NCBI GenBank assembly: GCA_021234155.1
Contig: JAJEKV010000099.1
Coordinates: 240,560-304,559, forward strand
DNA length: 64,000 bases
Reading direction: 5' to 3'
Origin: Isoetes taiwanensis
Lineage: Eukaryota; Streptophyta; Lycopodiopsida; Isoetales; Isoetaceae
The notes beneath the pieces were generated by a model. The model was not told where the DNA came from. It ran no database searches and was given only the letters and a program-made list of their open reading frames with translations. Each line of letters opens with the position of its first letter. Position 1 is the first letter of the stretch. Below are positions 23,451 to 34,840 of this stretch, piece by piece. The translations under genes and the position numbers were made by a program.

Positions 23451-23824
23451 CTAAATAATGAACCAAAACAATGAACTAAATAATGAACTAAACAAGGAGT
23501 ATTATTATTATATATCAAGGCTATCTGTTCTTATTCTATCCGCTCTATCCGTTCTATGAGTTCTTATTTCGCTTCTATCTGCTCTTAGATTTGCTCTATC
23601 TATTTCCCCGGCCAGTATTCTATTTTTCTCAAAAGATTTTTTTTTTCTATAGAATGATATGTTAGAATGGGCAAAATCGCGTTTACGCATTTCTAGTTTG
23701 GCTTCTAATTTCCCACTAGGTTAATCAAATCGCAGATCGGCGTTTCTAGTTTGACCTTTCTATTTATACTTTATACAAATCGCCGGTAGCGTGTGAAGTA
23801 GATCTGTGAAAAAAACAATATAGC

Positions 23825-23843
23825 AAACGCGCCTGGCGCGTTT
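23825..23843. repeat. Perfect 9-bp-stem palindrome (AAACGCGCC / GGCGCGTTT)
   Basis: A GC-rich hairpin with a single-base loop in AT-rich surroundings. It belongs to a scattered set of related motifs from about 23.7 to 31.1 kb (see 29572 and 30808). Confidence 0.75.
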
Positions 23844-26000
23844 TGGATTTCCTATATTTAGAATCATTTTCTGGGGAGAGGAATATCATTTGCTAATTAG
23901 TTAATTTCTCTCGTTCTAGTGCATTACACATGGCTGCTTCTAGTTCAAATATACTTCCTGGACGGCACCATCAACGAGCTGGACCATAAGATACTACTTA
24001 ATTGTCTTTGTTCAAAACATTTAAAGAGAGTTGGACAAGCCATATGACAGTCTGTATCAGGGGCCATGGGAATGCTACCATCGCATCACTGGACATATGC
24101 GGCTCCTCATGCTCTTAGTAAGGCTCATGCCAACAAATAAATACGAGGCTTTGATTAGGAGTATCAAGGATCGATACAACACTCGATTTGGAGACTTCGA
24201 CATTCGCGAGGGGACGAAGAGGATGATGTCATATCAGTGGTCAGTGGGACTTTACTCGGTATTGGGCCGATGAAGTGGGCCTATGCGACATTTTTGTAGA
24301 GATATGTAGAGCAAGCTATGTTAGTTCGAGGAAGAACTCGCGGCAAGGCGATTTTCACAAAAAAGGAAAAATGTACATATATTTCTTTTGAATATAAATA
24401 CAATCTCGCGCCTGGCGCAATTTTGCAGCTTAAACTTTTAAGTCACACTTATTTTATTATGTTTTTTTATATGCAATGTCGAAAACATTGAATCCTTTGA
24501 TGCCCTCCAAACCAAGATGACCGAACCCCAAGAAACTACACATTCTCATTAATCAGAAGTTTCATGGGGTTGATAAGACGGCTAAAAAGAACATCAAAGA
24601 ATTCAAAATTCACAACATCACGCAGATGTTATGATATATTCTTTTTTTTTTTACTATCCTTATTATACATACCTTTTGATAATTTAAGACCTATAAAATT
24701 ATAGCATCTTTGTATCGAAAGGTGTACACATACCTTTTTAGGCGTTCTTTTGGTACGCCACAAATGTGCCCACGCTCTCCCCGGATTGTGTCGCCACCGG
24801 GGATGTCTTCTTGGAAGAGCTTCATCGTCATAGTTGCAATTTATAATGCTCACTTTTCAAAAACCTGTTTCCAAGAGGGATGCCATGGCACTTAGATTGG
24901 GGTCCAGGTCTTGATTTTATATAATCCAAGTCGACGCTTCAAGTTTCTTTGTTAATAGATAGCATTCTTCTCCGGTACGATAATTTAAAGGAATGATTTC
25001 ACATGAGCGGTCTTCAAAGAATATAATATGTTTCAAGAACAGTCTTCAAATCCTACTCACCATAGTTCTACCCGACATGATAAGCGTGTCGATCGGTCGA
25101 GGCGATCGCTAAGTCGAGGTCGGTCAGGAGGAGTTGATCAGCGAGGAGGCGTCGGCCCAGGAAGAAGTCTACGTCGAAGTCGATGCGGTTTGAAAAAATT
25201 AGGTGGCGAATGAATAATTAGTGCCACATAAGCGTTTCTTTGAAAATAATAAAAATAAATATTCGTGGATGTGCTTTAATAAGAAAATTAAGTTTTTAAT
25301 TGGAAATGAGCAGGATAAGCGGTTAATATAAAGAGATAAATTGTAATTTAAAATCGGATAGCAAACGGCCGTTCGGATAATGCACCCATACGCATAAATT
25401 TGAATCGCCCCATAACATTGCATTCGATCATCGTTAAAATGATATGGTGTCCGGAGGATCTCCAAGCAATGAGAGGTAGAGGTGAGGAGAGTAGGGAGAG
25501 TCGGGCGGGCCAACACCGTGAAGTTTCGAACGTGCCCATTTTCTGACACTTTCGGGGAAGCGGTATTTACTATTTCTTCTCGATTTCTCAGGGTTTACGT
25601 GTTATTTTTAAGTTTTTTCTCTTGTCTGTGGTCTCTTTTATCATTTTTCTCTTGTCTCTCGTGTTATTTCTATTTTTTATATTGTTTTGTGTCATTTCTC
25701 TTTGCTTTTACTACCTTGTTTTGTATGTTTTTGTTCTAATCTTCTTCTCTACTGTGTTTTTTTTGTTTTTGTTTTATAATCTTCTCAGTATTCTCCGGTT
25801 CATTATATTGTAAGACCGTTTTAATTAGAGTTTCTTGCACTTGTTTGTTTAATAGTTCCGATTCTCGTATTCTCCAATTCTTTTCGATAAGTCTTTTTCT
25901 AGCCTAGTATGTCTCTTATAATATAGCGTCTGTAGGGCCTCTCTCTAAAAACACTTCTGGTAGCGATTTATAATATAGAGCGCGCCATGAACCCCCGATT
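23844..26000. other. No recognised gene
   Basis: Contains short open frames (for example 24031-24273, ending in a stretch with NTRFGDFDIREGTKRMM) that I cannot assign. The GCGCC-T-GGCGC core of the 23825 hairpin recurs near 24408. Confidence 0.35.
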
Positions 26001-27364
26001 GTTTTTGGCTCTCTCTGCTACTTTTCTTGTATACCATGCTTGTTTTCCGTAGTAAGGCTTCTATCAAAAGCGCTCGGCGTGATTTCATTACTCACCATAT
26101 GATTGTAACTTTCGGGATCCTCTAAAAATGTGAAAAGAAAAGCAAAAACCGCAGTAGGTCATGGGACATCGGCATCTAAAAACCAAGAACGGAGGAAAAT
26201 GTATCGATTCGCAGATTTGGCTACGTTGTAGACCATGGACGATAATGACAGGAATAATAAAGGCTCGTGTAGAGCCTCGCGGTCCGTAAGAAGATTTACC
26301 GAGAGGGCTCGAATGGTATGTGGAGATCTTCAAGACTAGCGGAAAAGATGCAGATCTTATGTTCATGTCTAGATTTAAGGAAACAGATCAAATGAAGAAA
26401 CAAGGTATTCTCGATCACATGTGAAGAACAGGACGATTCATCGTTCGTATTACTTGAAGCTGGTCGAGAAAAATAAAAAGTATTGAAGAAGTTAAATTAT
26501 CGCGGTGCCGGTTCCTTTAAAGAGAAACCTAAGAGCGGATGAGGCCGCAGATAACCTCTTCAAATTTGGCTGGTCGGTGGTGAACCATCGACACCAAAAA
26601 AAATATGTGAAGGTCTCTCACCGTGAGAAGAGCAATCAAGACAAAACAAATTGACTAGTGTGTACCTACAAGCTTTAAAAGAGAAGGAAGATGCAAGTTC
26701 TAGAGGAGGAAACACTGCAACGTTCGACGCATAATGACAGGATATGACTAGTGATGACGATAAAGGCGAGACGGTTAGAGGCCATGAGCAAACTCAAGAA
26801 GTATGCGGACAAGTATCCACGGGCCTTAACTTCATGCATCCGATCCATGTCGAATGGGCTTTTCAAATCCACGAAGGCTATGTTTGTCGCGAGAAGATCG
26901 ACAAAAGACGCAATGGAAATAGTCAACAACATGATAGAAAACCTGTGGCAAAGGTGCCAATGCCTGCAGATGTGGTGCCTTTTGATATGAAGCGAAAAAA
27001 AGGTGTTGATATGGAATAAACTTGAAGATTTAATTGGCAACCGGATATTCACTTCATGATAATAGATGGCCAACATTGATGTAGAATGAAGGTTTTGATC
27101 GATCAAGCACAAAAACCGGAAATCGGTTATTCTATAGACTATACTCGGTAAATTGGTTCCTCGGTGGCTCAACAACGGTTGTAATTAGCTAAATCGGTAG
27201 CGCCATTGAATGACATGGGAAAGACATTCCTATACAAAAGGTATTTTATTTTCCCACACATAGCTAGTCTGGAACTTCCAAACCGCCAAAGCCCCATTTG
27301 TCGCTTTTAATGTGCATGTCCTATAGCGTTTCAAATCGCACAGCGTTTTCGTTAATCACGATAC

Positions 27365-27605
27365 TACGAGGAAGCGGCGCTGGCATTTTCTTCATGTATG
27401 CCACATGAAGAAATCGCACCGCGCAGCGTTCTGTAAGTAACGCGATTCAAAAACGCCAGCGATTTTATGTTGTTATTTGTTTTGACGTTTACAAAGAAGC
27501 GGCGCTGGCCATTTCTTCATCATGAAGAAATCGGCGGCGCGCTTTTTGTAAATCCGTGATTGAAAAACGCGTCCTCGGCCGCTTTTATATTGTTATTGCT
27601 TACCA
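27365..27605. repeat. Tandem duplication of a ~120-bp GC-rich unit
   Basis: Two copies (about 27371-27480 and 27494-27605) share GAAGCGGCGCTGGC, a TTCTTCAT...ATGAAGAAATCG inverted pair, a GCGC stretch, a TGTAA, an AAAAACGC and a TTTTATNTTGTTATTG end, in that order. Confidence 0.65.
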
Positions 27606-28651
27606 CGGCCTATTTTATTTATCTAACGGCCCATATTTTGCAGTCCGTATGTGGAGCAGTTGCGGCACGCTCGTAACCAATGGATCGAATATGGAAAACC
27701 AATGCCGACCAGACAAGGGCAATCTAAGAGTGCCGAATTCAAATTACTAGAAAGGACACTGTGCCAAACCATAATACAGGACAAGACTAAGGGCACCAGA
27801 TCAAAGAAGCAAAAAGGGGATGCACAAGCTGGCTCAGAAGATCAAACGGTGCCAAAGGATGCCTGCAAGATTGTTTTTCTTCCCACGGGTATGGGAAAAG
27901 TGGAACGCAATTTTGGGGCGCCTATACGAAAAAGAAGTTGCGGTCGTATGGCGGGTTTCCTCCAAGATATCGCCTCTTTTTTGATATAGGTATCACGAAA
28001 TGAGAAAGGCACAAGGATTGGATGATGCAGAATTAATCTGTTCTAGATAGTTGCATCAGAAAGGAAGTTGTCTACAAGAAAACGTCTGCAGCAAAGCACT
28101 TGACATCTATCGAAGATGCATGCGAATCGCTAAAAAATATGAAAGTCCCCGAAAAAAAGGTGTTATGAAGAACCGCAAAGGCTCACGGGGAGACTTCATG
28201 TTATCGAGATAGGCTTAATGCAAAAGTACAACGTATCTAATGATGACATTAAGAAATATGTGTTTTGGTCAAAAGATTTTGTGAAGCGACAAAGGCTTAA
28301 GAATATGGCAACTCTTAAGGGAATTCACACGAAAGTGGCGTCGACCTAAAAAGAAAAGTTGCTTTGGTGAAGAAGGCGCTTTAAGAGGAGTCTCCTTTTT
28401 CTATAAGGTGTCCACCGGGTTATAAGTGTGCCATACCGGGCGTGGATGATGGGCCAACCGACATCACTCTATTTGTTCTTGATAGCCGCGGGTAACGAGA
28501 TGGACACAAGATGATTCAAACACCTTCTTCAACACATGCGCGGTGGTTTTACGACCGAGATGCATCATACTATCGCGGACAGTTTTGCCACTCCGACATG
28601 TCCCTACGCGATATGCACTAGCCGGCCGCAAATGATCTCGAATGCATTAAA

Positions 28652-29008
28652 GTGATGAGGCAAGCAGTAATGATAGATGAAAACAAAGATAGTGAGTTTA
28701 GTACCGAAAGTAAGATCTCACATGTGCTAGTCCTTATGATAGCCATTATGGATGATAAAGAATATGAAAGACTCAAGGGGAAACCAGAAGGTGAGAAGAT
28801 TGCTTGGCAGTGCTATCGGCTAGATGAACCCCTAGTGAAGAATGTTTTTTATGTCGAATTCAATGCTGATGACAAAGGGAAAGGGACTACAGATGTGGAT
28901 GTGGACTTTATAGAGGACGAAGAGGAAGAGGAAGAAGAAAACTGGGTCGACCATGTTCTTAATTCACCAATCAAGTATGAGCTACTTGACAAGATAAGGG
29001 GAGGCTGA
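28652..29008 (+). CDS. Acidic open frame, 118 codons, unknown
   Basis: The frame reads MMRQAVMIDENKDSEFSTES at its start and has a strongly acidic stretch (DFIEDEEEEEEENW) near residues 86-99. No domain is recognised. It is the longest clean frame in the decayed region upstream of the second phosphatase domain. It may be an exon rather than a whole gene, since no start context or promoter is evident. Confidence 0.35.
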   Translation: MMRQAVMIDENKDSEFSTESKISHVLVLMIAIMDDKEYERLKGKPEGEKIAWQCYRLDEPLVKNVFYVEFNADDKGKGTTDVDVDFIEDEEEEEEENWVDHVLNSPIKYELLDKIRGG

Positions 29009-29571
29009 ATAAGTACGGGTTTTCTTTGGCCCTTCGAAGTTTTTCGATTGAAGCCTTCGCCTTTAGATACAGCGTGTTGGGAGTTTCATGGTGGAGGTTA
29101 TGTCAAAGGGAAGCTGAAGCTAGCTAGGAAATGCCAAAGTGTGGTCTCGATGGTCAAGCCAAGGACTTCCTTGATATTTTTTTCGAGAAAGTGCTAGAGG
29201 TGGCACCTAGGGGTCCGATAGGTAGTGCAAGAAATGAGAAAGCACAAGGAGCACATAAAGATGAATTTCGACAACCAGCCCGGTTAACTATACCTACCGA
29301 GATCGTGCCTATACTTCCAATCACATTGGAAAATCATTTGAAGAAGGGTTGTAAAGAACGCGAAACCAAGAAGACAAAATCCAAGATGATACGATTGGAT
29401 TGAGAAAGCTCTAGTCGAGGTTAGCATAAAGAGTAATGAAGTATCAACCATAGTTCAAACACTAAGTGATGTGGTTGACACTTCCGGCGGAACCAAGACA
29501 ACCGAGTAAAGGTCATCATTCGCGGAAGTTGAGCGGGAACCGAGAAAGGTATGTTCTTCAAACGAAATGAA

Positions 29572-29593
29572 AAATCGCGCCCGGTAGCGATTT
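29572..29593. repeat. AAATCGC / GCGATTT hairpin
   Basis: Seven-base arms (29572-29578 and 29587-29593) around an 8-base loop. A member of the scattered hairpin set. Confidence 0.7.
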
Positions 29594-29654
29594 CAATTTT
29601 CTTTTCCTTGTCTCACAAGCGTGTGCTTTCTTATTACTGAGACCTAAACCCGGT

Positions 29655-30250
29655 TTCCTCCAAAATTCTCGGTGTTCGATTTGAATGGAGTGCTCGCAAA
29701 AGCGTTACCTAAGGCACAATTCGACCTATCATGGTATGCACGAAACCATTTGAGACCGTCTAAAATGGGTATATCCGAGGCCGTGATTCGAAGGAGATGT
29801 TAGACCAAGCTTTCACTTTATTTCATTGTGCAATTTGGTCGTCGATGGAGAATAGAAATATCTGAGGAAGTTTTGAGAGTAGTTTCAATTACATAGAGAT
29901 TGGGCATCCGTTTGGGATCGAGCAAATGTAAGTCATTTAAAACCGAAGGATCCCGGGTAAAAATATATTTGTGAAATGCTTGGCGACATGATGGATGACT
30001 TGGGCATTCGGAGAAGGAAGACATCATTATAGTTGATGATGACGATTTGAAGTGTTGCTTCAATCGGTCCTGATCCACTAAATCCACCATCCTATCATCA
30101 TCGATGTGGTTACCACGAGATGATTTTCTACGCTAAGCTTCATTGGTGTCATGCAAGAAATAGCTTCAGGAAAAACGGTCGAAGATATACAAACACTATA
30201 CCCGCAACTTGATCGGACAGGGGAAATTGACAGGGACCTTGAGAAAATCG
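29655..30250 (+). pseudogene. Second NIF/FCP1-like phosphatase pseudogene
   Basis: FSVFDLNGVLAKALPKAQFD (about 29670-29730) gives the DxNGVL loop. After a frame change, CAIWSSMENRNI (about 29827-29862) gives the WSS motif. A third frame gives EKEDIIIVDDDDLKCCFN (about 30012-30065), the expected third HAD motif with its Asp pair. The order matches the phosphatase domain in the 7.1-kb transposon, but the DNA differs, so this is a separate and older copy. Stops and shifts occur between every motif. It lies at the end of a decayed plus-strand gene, as in the transposon. Confidence 0.6.
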
Positions 30251-30807
30251 TTCTAGAAAGGGAACTCTTTTGATATATATGTATACCGGAAAAATACACA
30301 TTCCATAAAAGTTTTGAATATGAAATATACTTTATACCAAACACATTCGAATATATTGTGTTCTTATATCAGCATTATTGGTTCTGTGTACGTATTGTTT
30401 TTTTATATTATGTGTATGGTTTGCTATACTTGCAATAATTTGTATGTATATACCGTCGATAATTTAGGTGTGTATAAATAGGTATGCATGAAATTGGCAA
30501 ACCATCGGCTTGACCTCATATACGCTTGTTATTATGGCACATTCTATTACACGCAAGATGAACCATGCGGACCTCTCGCGGTGCCTTGAAGCTAGAAATA
30601 GAACTTCGGGACCGGCTTGATGTCGTTGCTATGAATCCAATCGCTTCTATCCTGTTCCTTTGATGTTGTAATCCATCTTATATGGAATCGAGCATGGTTT
30701 GTTCATGATCGGCGGGATCTCGACGCACTTCTGCGGCCTTCTTAAGCGATGAATCAGATTGAATTTTTAGGTTTATGTTCCATTATAATGCGTTATTCAT
30801 GCCAAGA

Positions 30808-30828
30808 AAATCGCGCCACGCGCGATTT
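30808..30828. repeat. AAATCGCGC / GCGCGATTT hairpin
   Basis: Nine-base perfect arms around CAC. The best-formed of the AAATCGC-type hairpins. Confidence 0.8.
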
Positions 30829-31121
30829 GAACCACGAAAATCTCTGTTTTGTAGCAACTTGCACTACAATTTCAATGTTTAGATTTCGTTGCCGTCCGTG
30901 ATGGTACGAATTAATAAGCGATTTCCTACTTTTTATATTGCCAACATTCTGTCATAATATGGGTCATTTGCATCGAATATTTGAATGCCTTTGCATTTCA
31001 ACATAAAATGCATCTTCCTAGCCCGAAAATGAACTCAGTGCAAAAGTGTGGTTAATTCAATATAATGGTCAACAAAAGGCTTATACGGCGCGATTTTGGA
31101 ATAGACATAATCCCAATTTAA

Positions 31122-31328
31122 TTGAATGATGGCTTTATACAACTTTACGATCCCATCAAGGTTCGAAATGAGGTGCCAATACTAACATGCCCAACATTGG
31201 TAATAACAGAGGCAGATGTCGTTGAAGGCTTGCAACGTCTCGCAAATGGCAAGGCTGCAGACTTGGATGGCATGCAGGGAGAGTTGCTAAGGTGGGCAAG
31301 ACCACAAATCTTCTTTTTTATTTTGTGA
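31122..31328 (+). pseudogene. LINE reverse transcriptase stub
   Basis: TEADVVEGLQRLANGKAADL then DGMQGELL (about 31209-31290) matches the block that opens plant L1-type reverse-transcriptase domains, where 'lxxGKAxGxDGxxxEll' is conserved. The endonuclease and the remaining RT blocks are absent on both sides, so only about 200 bp of the element survive. A strong hairpin follows 20 bp later. Confidence 0.6.
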
Positions 31329-31348
31329 TAGTGTTGGGTTGTGTGCCA

Positions 31349-31384
31349 GGGAACCCCGCATGTTACGCCGCATGCGGCGTTCCC
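31349..31384. repeat. Strong 36-nt hairpin
   Basis: GGGAAC-C-CCGCATG pairs with CATGCGG-C-GTTCCC across an 8-base loop, giving 13 pairs with one mismatch. It includes the 16-base palindrome ACGCCGCATGCGGCGT. A CTAA follows 8 bases downstream, so a Helitron 3' end is possible but the usual T after CTRR is missing. Confidence 0.75.
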
Positions 31385-31889
31385 TTCAGTCTAACGTTCC
31401 CCCTTGCGGTCCTACTCAGATGATAGTTGCCTGAATTGAATGCCAGAATTTGTACTGGCGCGCCAGCAGCATTGAATGGAAAAATTTAGTCTGAAGGGAT
31501 GCTTCTCTACGAATTTTGTGCTCTACCATTCTCCTATTTGCATTCTGGCGCTTCAGTTTGGGCCTCAAATCCGGTGCCTCCGCTAATCCGACCTTGCAAA
31601 GGTGAGTAGAAGACCGCATTCGGCTCCTCTATTGGGGTCTTCTTAAACTAACGATTATTTTTTTCTTACCGATGTGTAGGTTCTATTTTCGTTTTGAGCT
31701 GCTGCCTCTGCCCCTCTGTCGGAAATGCTCCAAGCTTCTCTTCCTTCCTTAATAGATCTGTTGTATGCTTAGTAAAAATCCTAATTCCTGATGGGTTCTT
31801 CCGCTTTTGCTTAGCCTCCTCAGCTTTGGAGCTTTTTTGCTAAGCAGAGCGACAACTATGGCAGAAAAAATGGTTTCAGATACATACAA

Positions 31890-32182
31890 AGCTTGGACGA
31901 ATTGTTGTCCCAGTCGGATCTCTCTAACATCTCGGTCTCGGCCATCAGGCAGCAGCTTGAACAGCAGCTCCAGACTGACCTGCCTGAAAAATATGTCGTC
32001 ATCTAGGAGCATGTCGACCAATATTTGAAGCAGGAAAAGCAGAATCAGGTGAATGATGAAGCACCTGGGAAGCAGAAGATTGAGGAGGTCAATGAAGAAA
32101 CAAATGTCAAGGTTTTGACAGTGCAGCAAGAGGAGGAGCCAGGGCAGGCTCGGGAGAATGTACAGCCTACAAATGAACAGAG
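31890..32182 (+). pseudogene. DEK C-terminal (DEK_C) domain exon
   Basis: The frame reads SLDELLSQSDLSNISVSAIR then QQLEQQLQTDLPEKYVVI, a TAG, and EHVDQYLKQEKQ, followed by a Glu/Gln-rich linker. The pattern (short helix, SDLxxxSVxxIRxQLExxL, then L.EK and a final helix) is that of the DEK_C fold, which binds DNA in DEK and in plant SWIB/DEK proteins. A good donor (GAG|GTGAGC at 32183) ends it. The in-frame TAG and the lack of the rest of the gene suggest a captured or decayed exon. The 31858 ATG is in another frame. Confidence 0.55.
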
Positions 32183-34639
32183 GTGAGCTTTCTATTTGAT
32201 CATTTATTTGTTGGTTTGTTTGGTTGTTTGTGTTTTTGCCTCCTTTTGAAAGGATGTTTGCGACATTGTTTTTTCTAATCAGAAACTGATTAGCATAATA
32301 GCTTTTCCATTTTCTTTAACAGTAGAAGGCATGAAAAATCACTTTTCTTATTACAGAAAATTTAGAAGTTTTGTATCATTGTGTCCAGGCTGGCACAATG
32401 GGATTACCTTAAGAGATAAGCCCATTAAGACAATGGGCAGAATTGAACTGCCTATACTATCAACATGGACAATCTTCAGTCTTCTTCTCTTGCTGGACAG
32501 GATTTGGATTTTTAAAAAGGCGTTTGCAAAACACCAGGTAGAACACTTCATTATTGGGCGCCTCATCTTGACCAGATCTTGCTAACAAATATTAACATTT
32601 TTTGCCCAGGATTGAAAGGTTCTGGAGTTGTGCTTCTTGCTTCTGGAGTCGATTTTGGAAGGCAAGTTTTATGTTGTGAGCAGGCAGATACAAGTAAGCA
32701 GCATTATTTTGTGTTTCGGTTTAAGTTACCCTTTTAGAATTGGCCTAAACTTACTCTTCTTTGCAGACAAAGAAGCTTGCTCAGGATTCTGTGGTTCTGT
32801 CGATTCTGGAGCCAGCTTAGAAGGTAAGTATGTTATAAGTATGTTTTAAGTCTTTTTAAAATGTAAGTGAGCAGATTCGTTTGGGGTCTAGGTTCCCCTT
32901 TTCTTGCAGAAAAAAAAAGCTTCAACCCTCGAGATCCATGTGGTTATAGGTTTCAAAAGCTAGGCTGTGTTTATTGTTCTTTGCATTGGCTGAAATAATT
33001 GAAGTCCAAGTGTAAATACTAGGCCTACAAACTGCATTAAACATGATTGGCTTCAAGTAGTCTGCCAGAAGAAGACGGAGACAATAAGATGGGAGCAAAG
33101 AAATGAATTTGATATCCAAAACAAAGAATAGTGTTAGTAGCAGCCTATATCTATCCTATGAGATAACACACCTTTTGTTGAAGCAAACTTAATTGCACAA
33201 GAAATAGAGCTTCAATGGCCTTCAATTTTCATGCATCTGCAGGACATACAGCCTGGTTAAGCAGGGAGGTATTTCGGTGGATGTTAAGCATGATGATTTA
33301 AGGTTGCCTGCTAGGAATTCATTTCCACACAAATGATAGAGAACTGCACATCACTACCATGATGTGTAGGGCCTGCTGAAGTATGAACCTGTTGAAGGAG
33401 GCAGCTTCAATGGTTGCTTGGTTAGTTGAGCTTCCAGCTTGCCATTTAAGAGAAATGGTGGATTATTGCATTAAGAAAGCAAATGGCATTGCTCTTGATG
33501 GGTTGCCTTATTGCTTCAAATTTAGGTATCTTCTTACATGGAGCATAATGTCAGCTAGCTAACATGAGGTGGATCCACCATGCCTGTGCATGCCTTTTAC
33601 TTTTAGATAATTTGCGTTCACACATGCACTTACATAGTGGACTTGCCACCTAAATTTGTGCAAATTTATCATGTTGCCCTGCCAGGTTACATGCTGTCAC
33701 TGTTGTACGCCAGGGAAGATCTTTTGCTGCAAGGGCGCTTCTGTAAGCTCTACAATGGCATCTAGAAGACCAATCAGGTATTATTTAGATTACGTGTTGT
33801 TTCAGAGTTAAATTTTTGCATTTGCTCTAATAAAATTGATTTCTGACTTTTATTCTTCTCCTAGCAACATGTATCATTATTGTAAAGAGCCAGCGACACA
33901 TGTTTGATTTCCTGGACGAATTTAAAATGGCTTGCAAGTGCAAATTTTTAAATATATTAAGCCATATGTTGGAAACAAAGTTGAAATGAAACGATGCTTT
34001 CCTTGAAGTCTGCATACAAAAATGGGCCGGACGGAGCAGGTATTCTCAATTTATTAACATGCCATTGAATTGCATTTCGATTTGCTGCATCCACTTTGAT
34101 TCCTTTTTATCCAGCTTGCTGCAACATCCTGCTCTTCTTATGCACGTTGCTTGGAATATATGAGGCTCTTGCAAACTATAGAGAGATCGGAATGCCAAAT
34201 ACAATTAAAATTTTGGGCAACCAAATGCATTGGATGTTCACAACCTACTTTTTCATGTTGCATGCAAGAATATTTTTTATTTTTGCATGCAAAAAAAAAA
34301 ACAACCAAGACTACACATGTCCACCATTTGTTTATATAAGTGATATTTACATTCTTAAAGGATGTTGGAAATTTAAAATTTTCAATAAACATTATGAAAA
34401 TAATTGTTTGTCAATGAGATCAACTTTTTGTATGAAAACGTTGCACACTCAAATTAATTAAATCAATTGGAATTAGAATATATTTAATATATGATGGTGT
34501 TACAACAACAACGACCAATATCATAGAAGGTTCTTTATGACACAACTATGACCTATATTTTAAAAAGTTCTTATATATTATGTGGCAATTTTAGGCACCC
34601 AGTGTGTTTACTAACAAAACATCTGCCCTAACTTACCGG
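32183..34639. other. No recognised gene
   Basis: About 2.5 kb of AT-rich DNA. The frame at 32331-32585 and possible further exons of the DEK_C gene near 32.6-32.8 kb cannot be supported by motif. Confidence 0.4.
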
Positions 34640-34840
34640 GTTCCCATTCAATGGGTGTAGTTTACATTTGTCGACTTTTTCCCATGGCAATTAACAAGGC
34701 ACAAGGCCAAACAATGAAAATAGTTGGCCTATATTTACCAGATCCTATATTATTTTATGACCAACTCTATCTTGCCTTATCTCAAGTCCAAAGTATAGTG
34801 GTACACAATATTCTCTTAGAACTCGGAAGTGTTTTCTGCA
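34640..34840 (+). pseudogene. Helitron/PIF1 helicase C-terminal fragment
   Basis: FPMAINKAQGQTMKIVGLYL then PDPILFYDQLYLALSQVQS matches the last motifs of PIF1-type helicases as found in Helitron Rep/Hel proteins (FPxxxAFAxTINKSQGQTxxxVGxxLPxPxFxHGQLYVALSRVxS). The substitutions AMTINK to PMAINK, FSHGQ to FYDQ and SRV to SQV suggest decay. Upstream helicase motifs are missing. It lies about 950 bp before the Helitron 3' terminus at 35.8 kb in the same orientation, so both may be remains of one element. Confidence 0.75.

Larger units (their letters stand above)
26140..29403 (+). pseudogene. Decayed plus-strand coding remnants upstream of the second NIF phosphatase
   Basis: Successive open pieces lie on the plus strand: 26744-27019 (two frames open), 27651-27989 (ARNQWIEYGKPMPTRQGQS), about 28220-28350 (KYNVSNDDIKKYVFWSKDF), 28652-29008 and 29131-29403 (basic). 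Their charged, long-helix character and their position upstream of an NIF domain parallel the plus-strand gene of the 7.1-kb transposon. No block matches a family I know. I infer a single old transposon gene with introns or frameshifts; the strand and continuity are uncertain. Confidence 0.3.

Noticed and set aside
24031-24273. 80-codon frame as a transposase exon
   Set aside because: No motif could be matched; position alone is not enough.
23900-31100. Idea that the region is an integrated large DNA virus
   Set aside because: No capsid, polymerase or other viral hallmark seen; the phosphatase domain pairs better with the nearby transposon.
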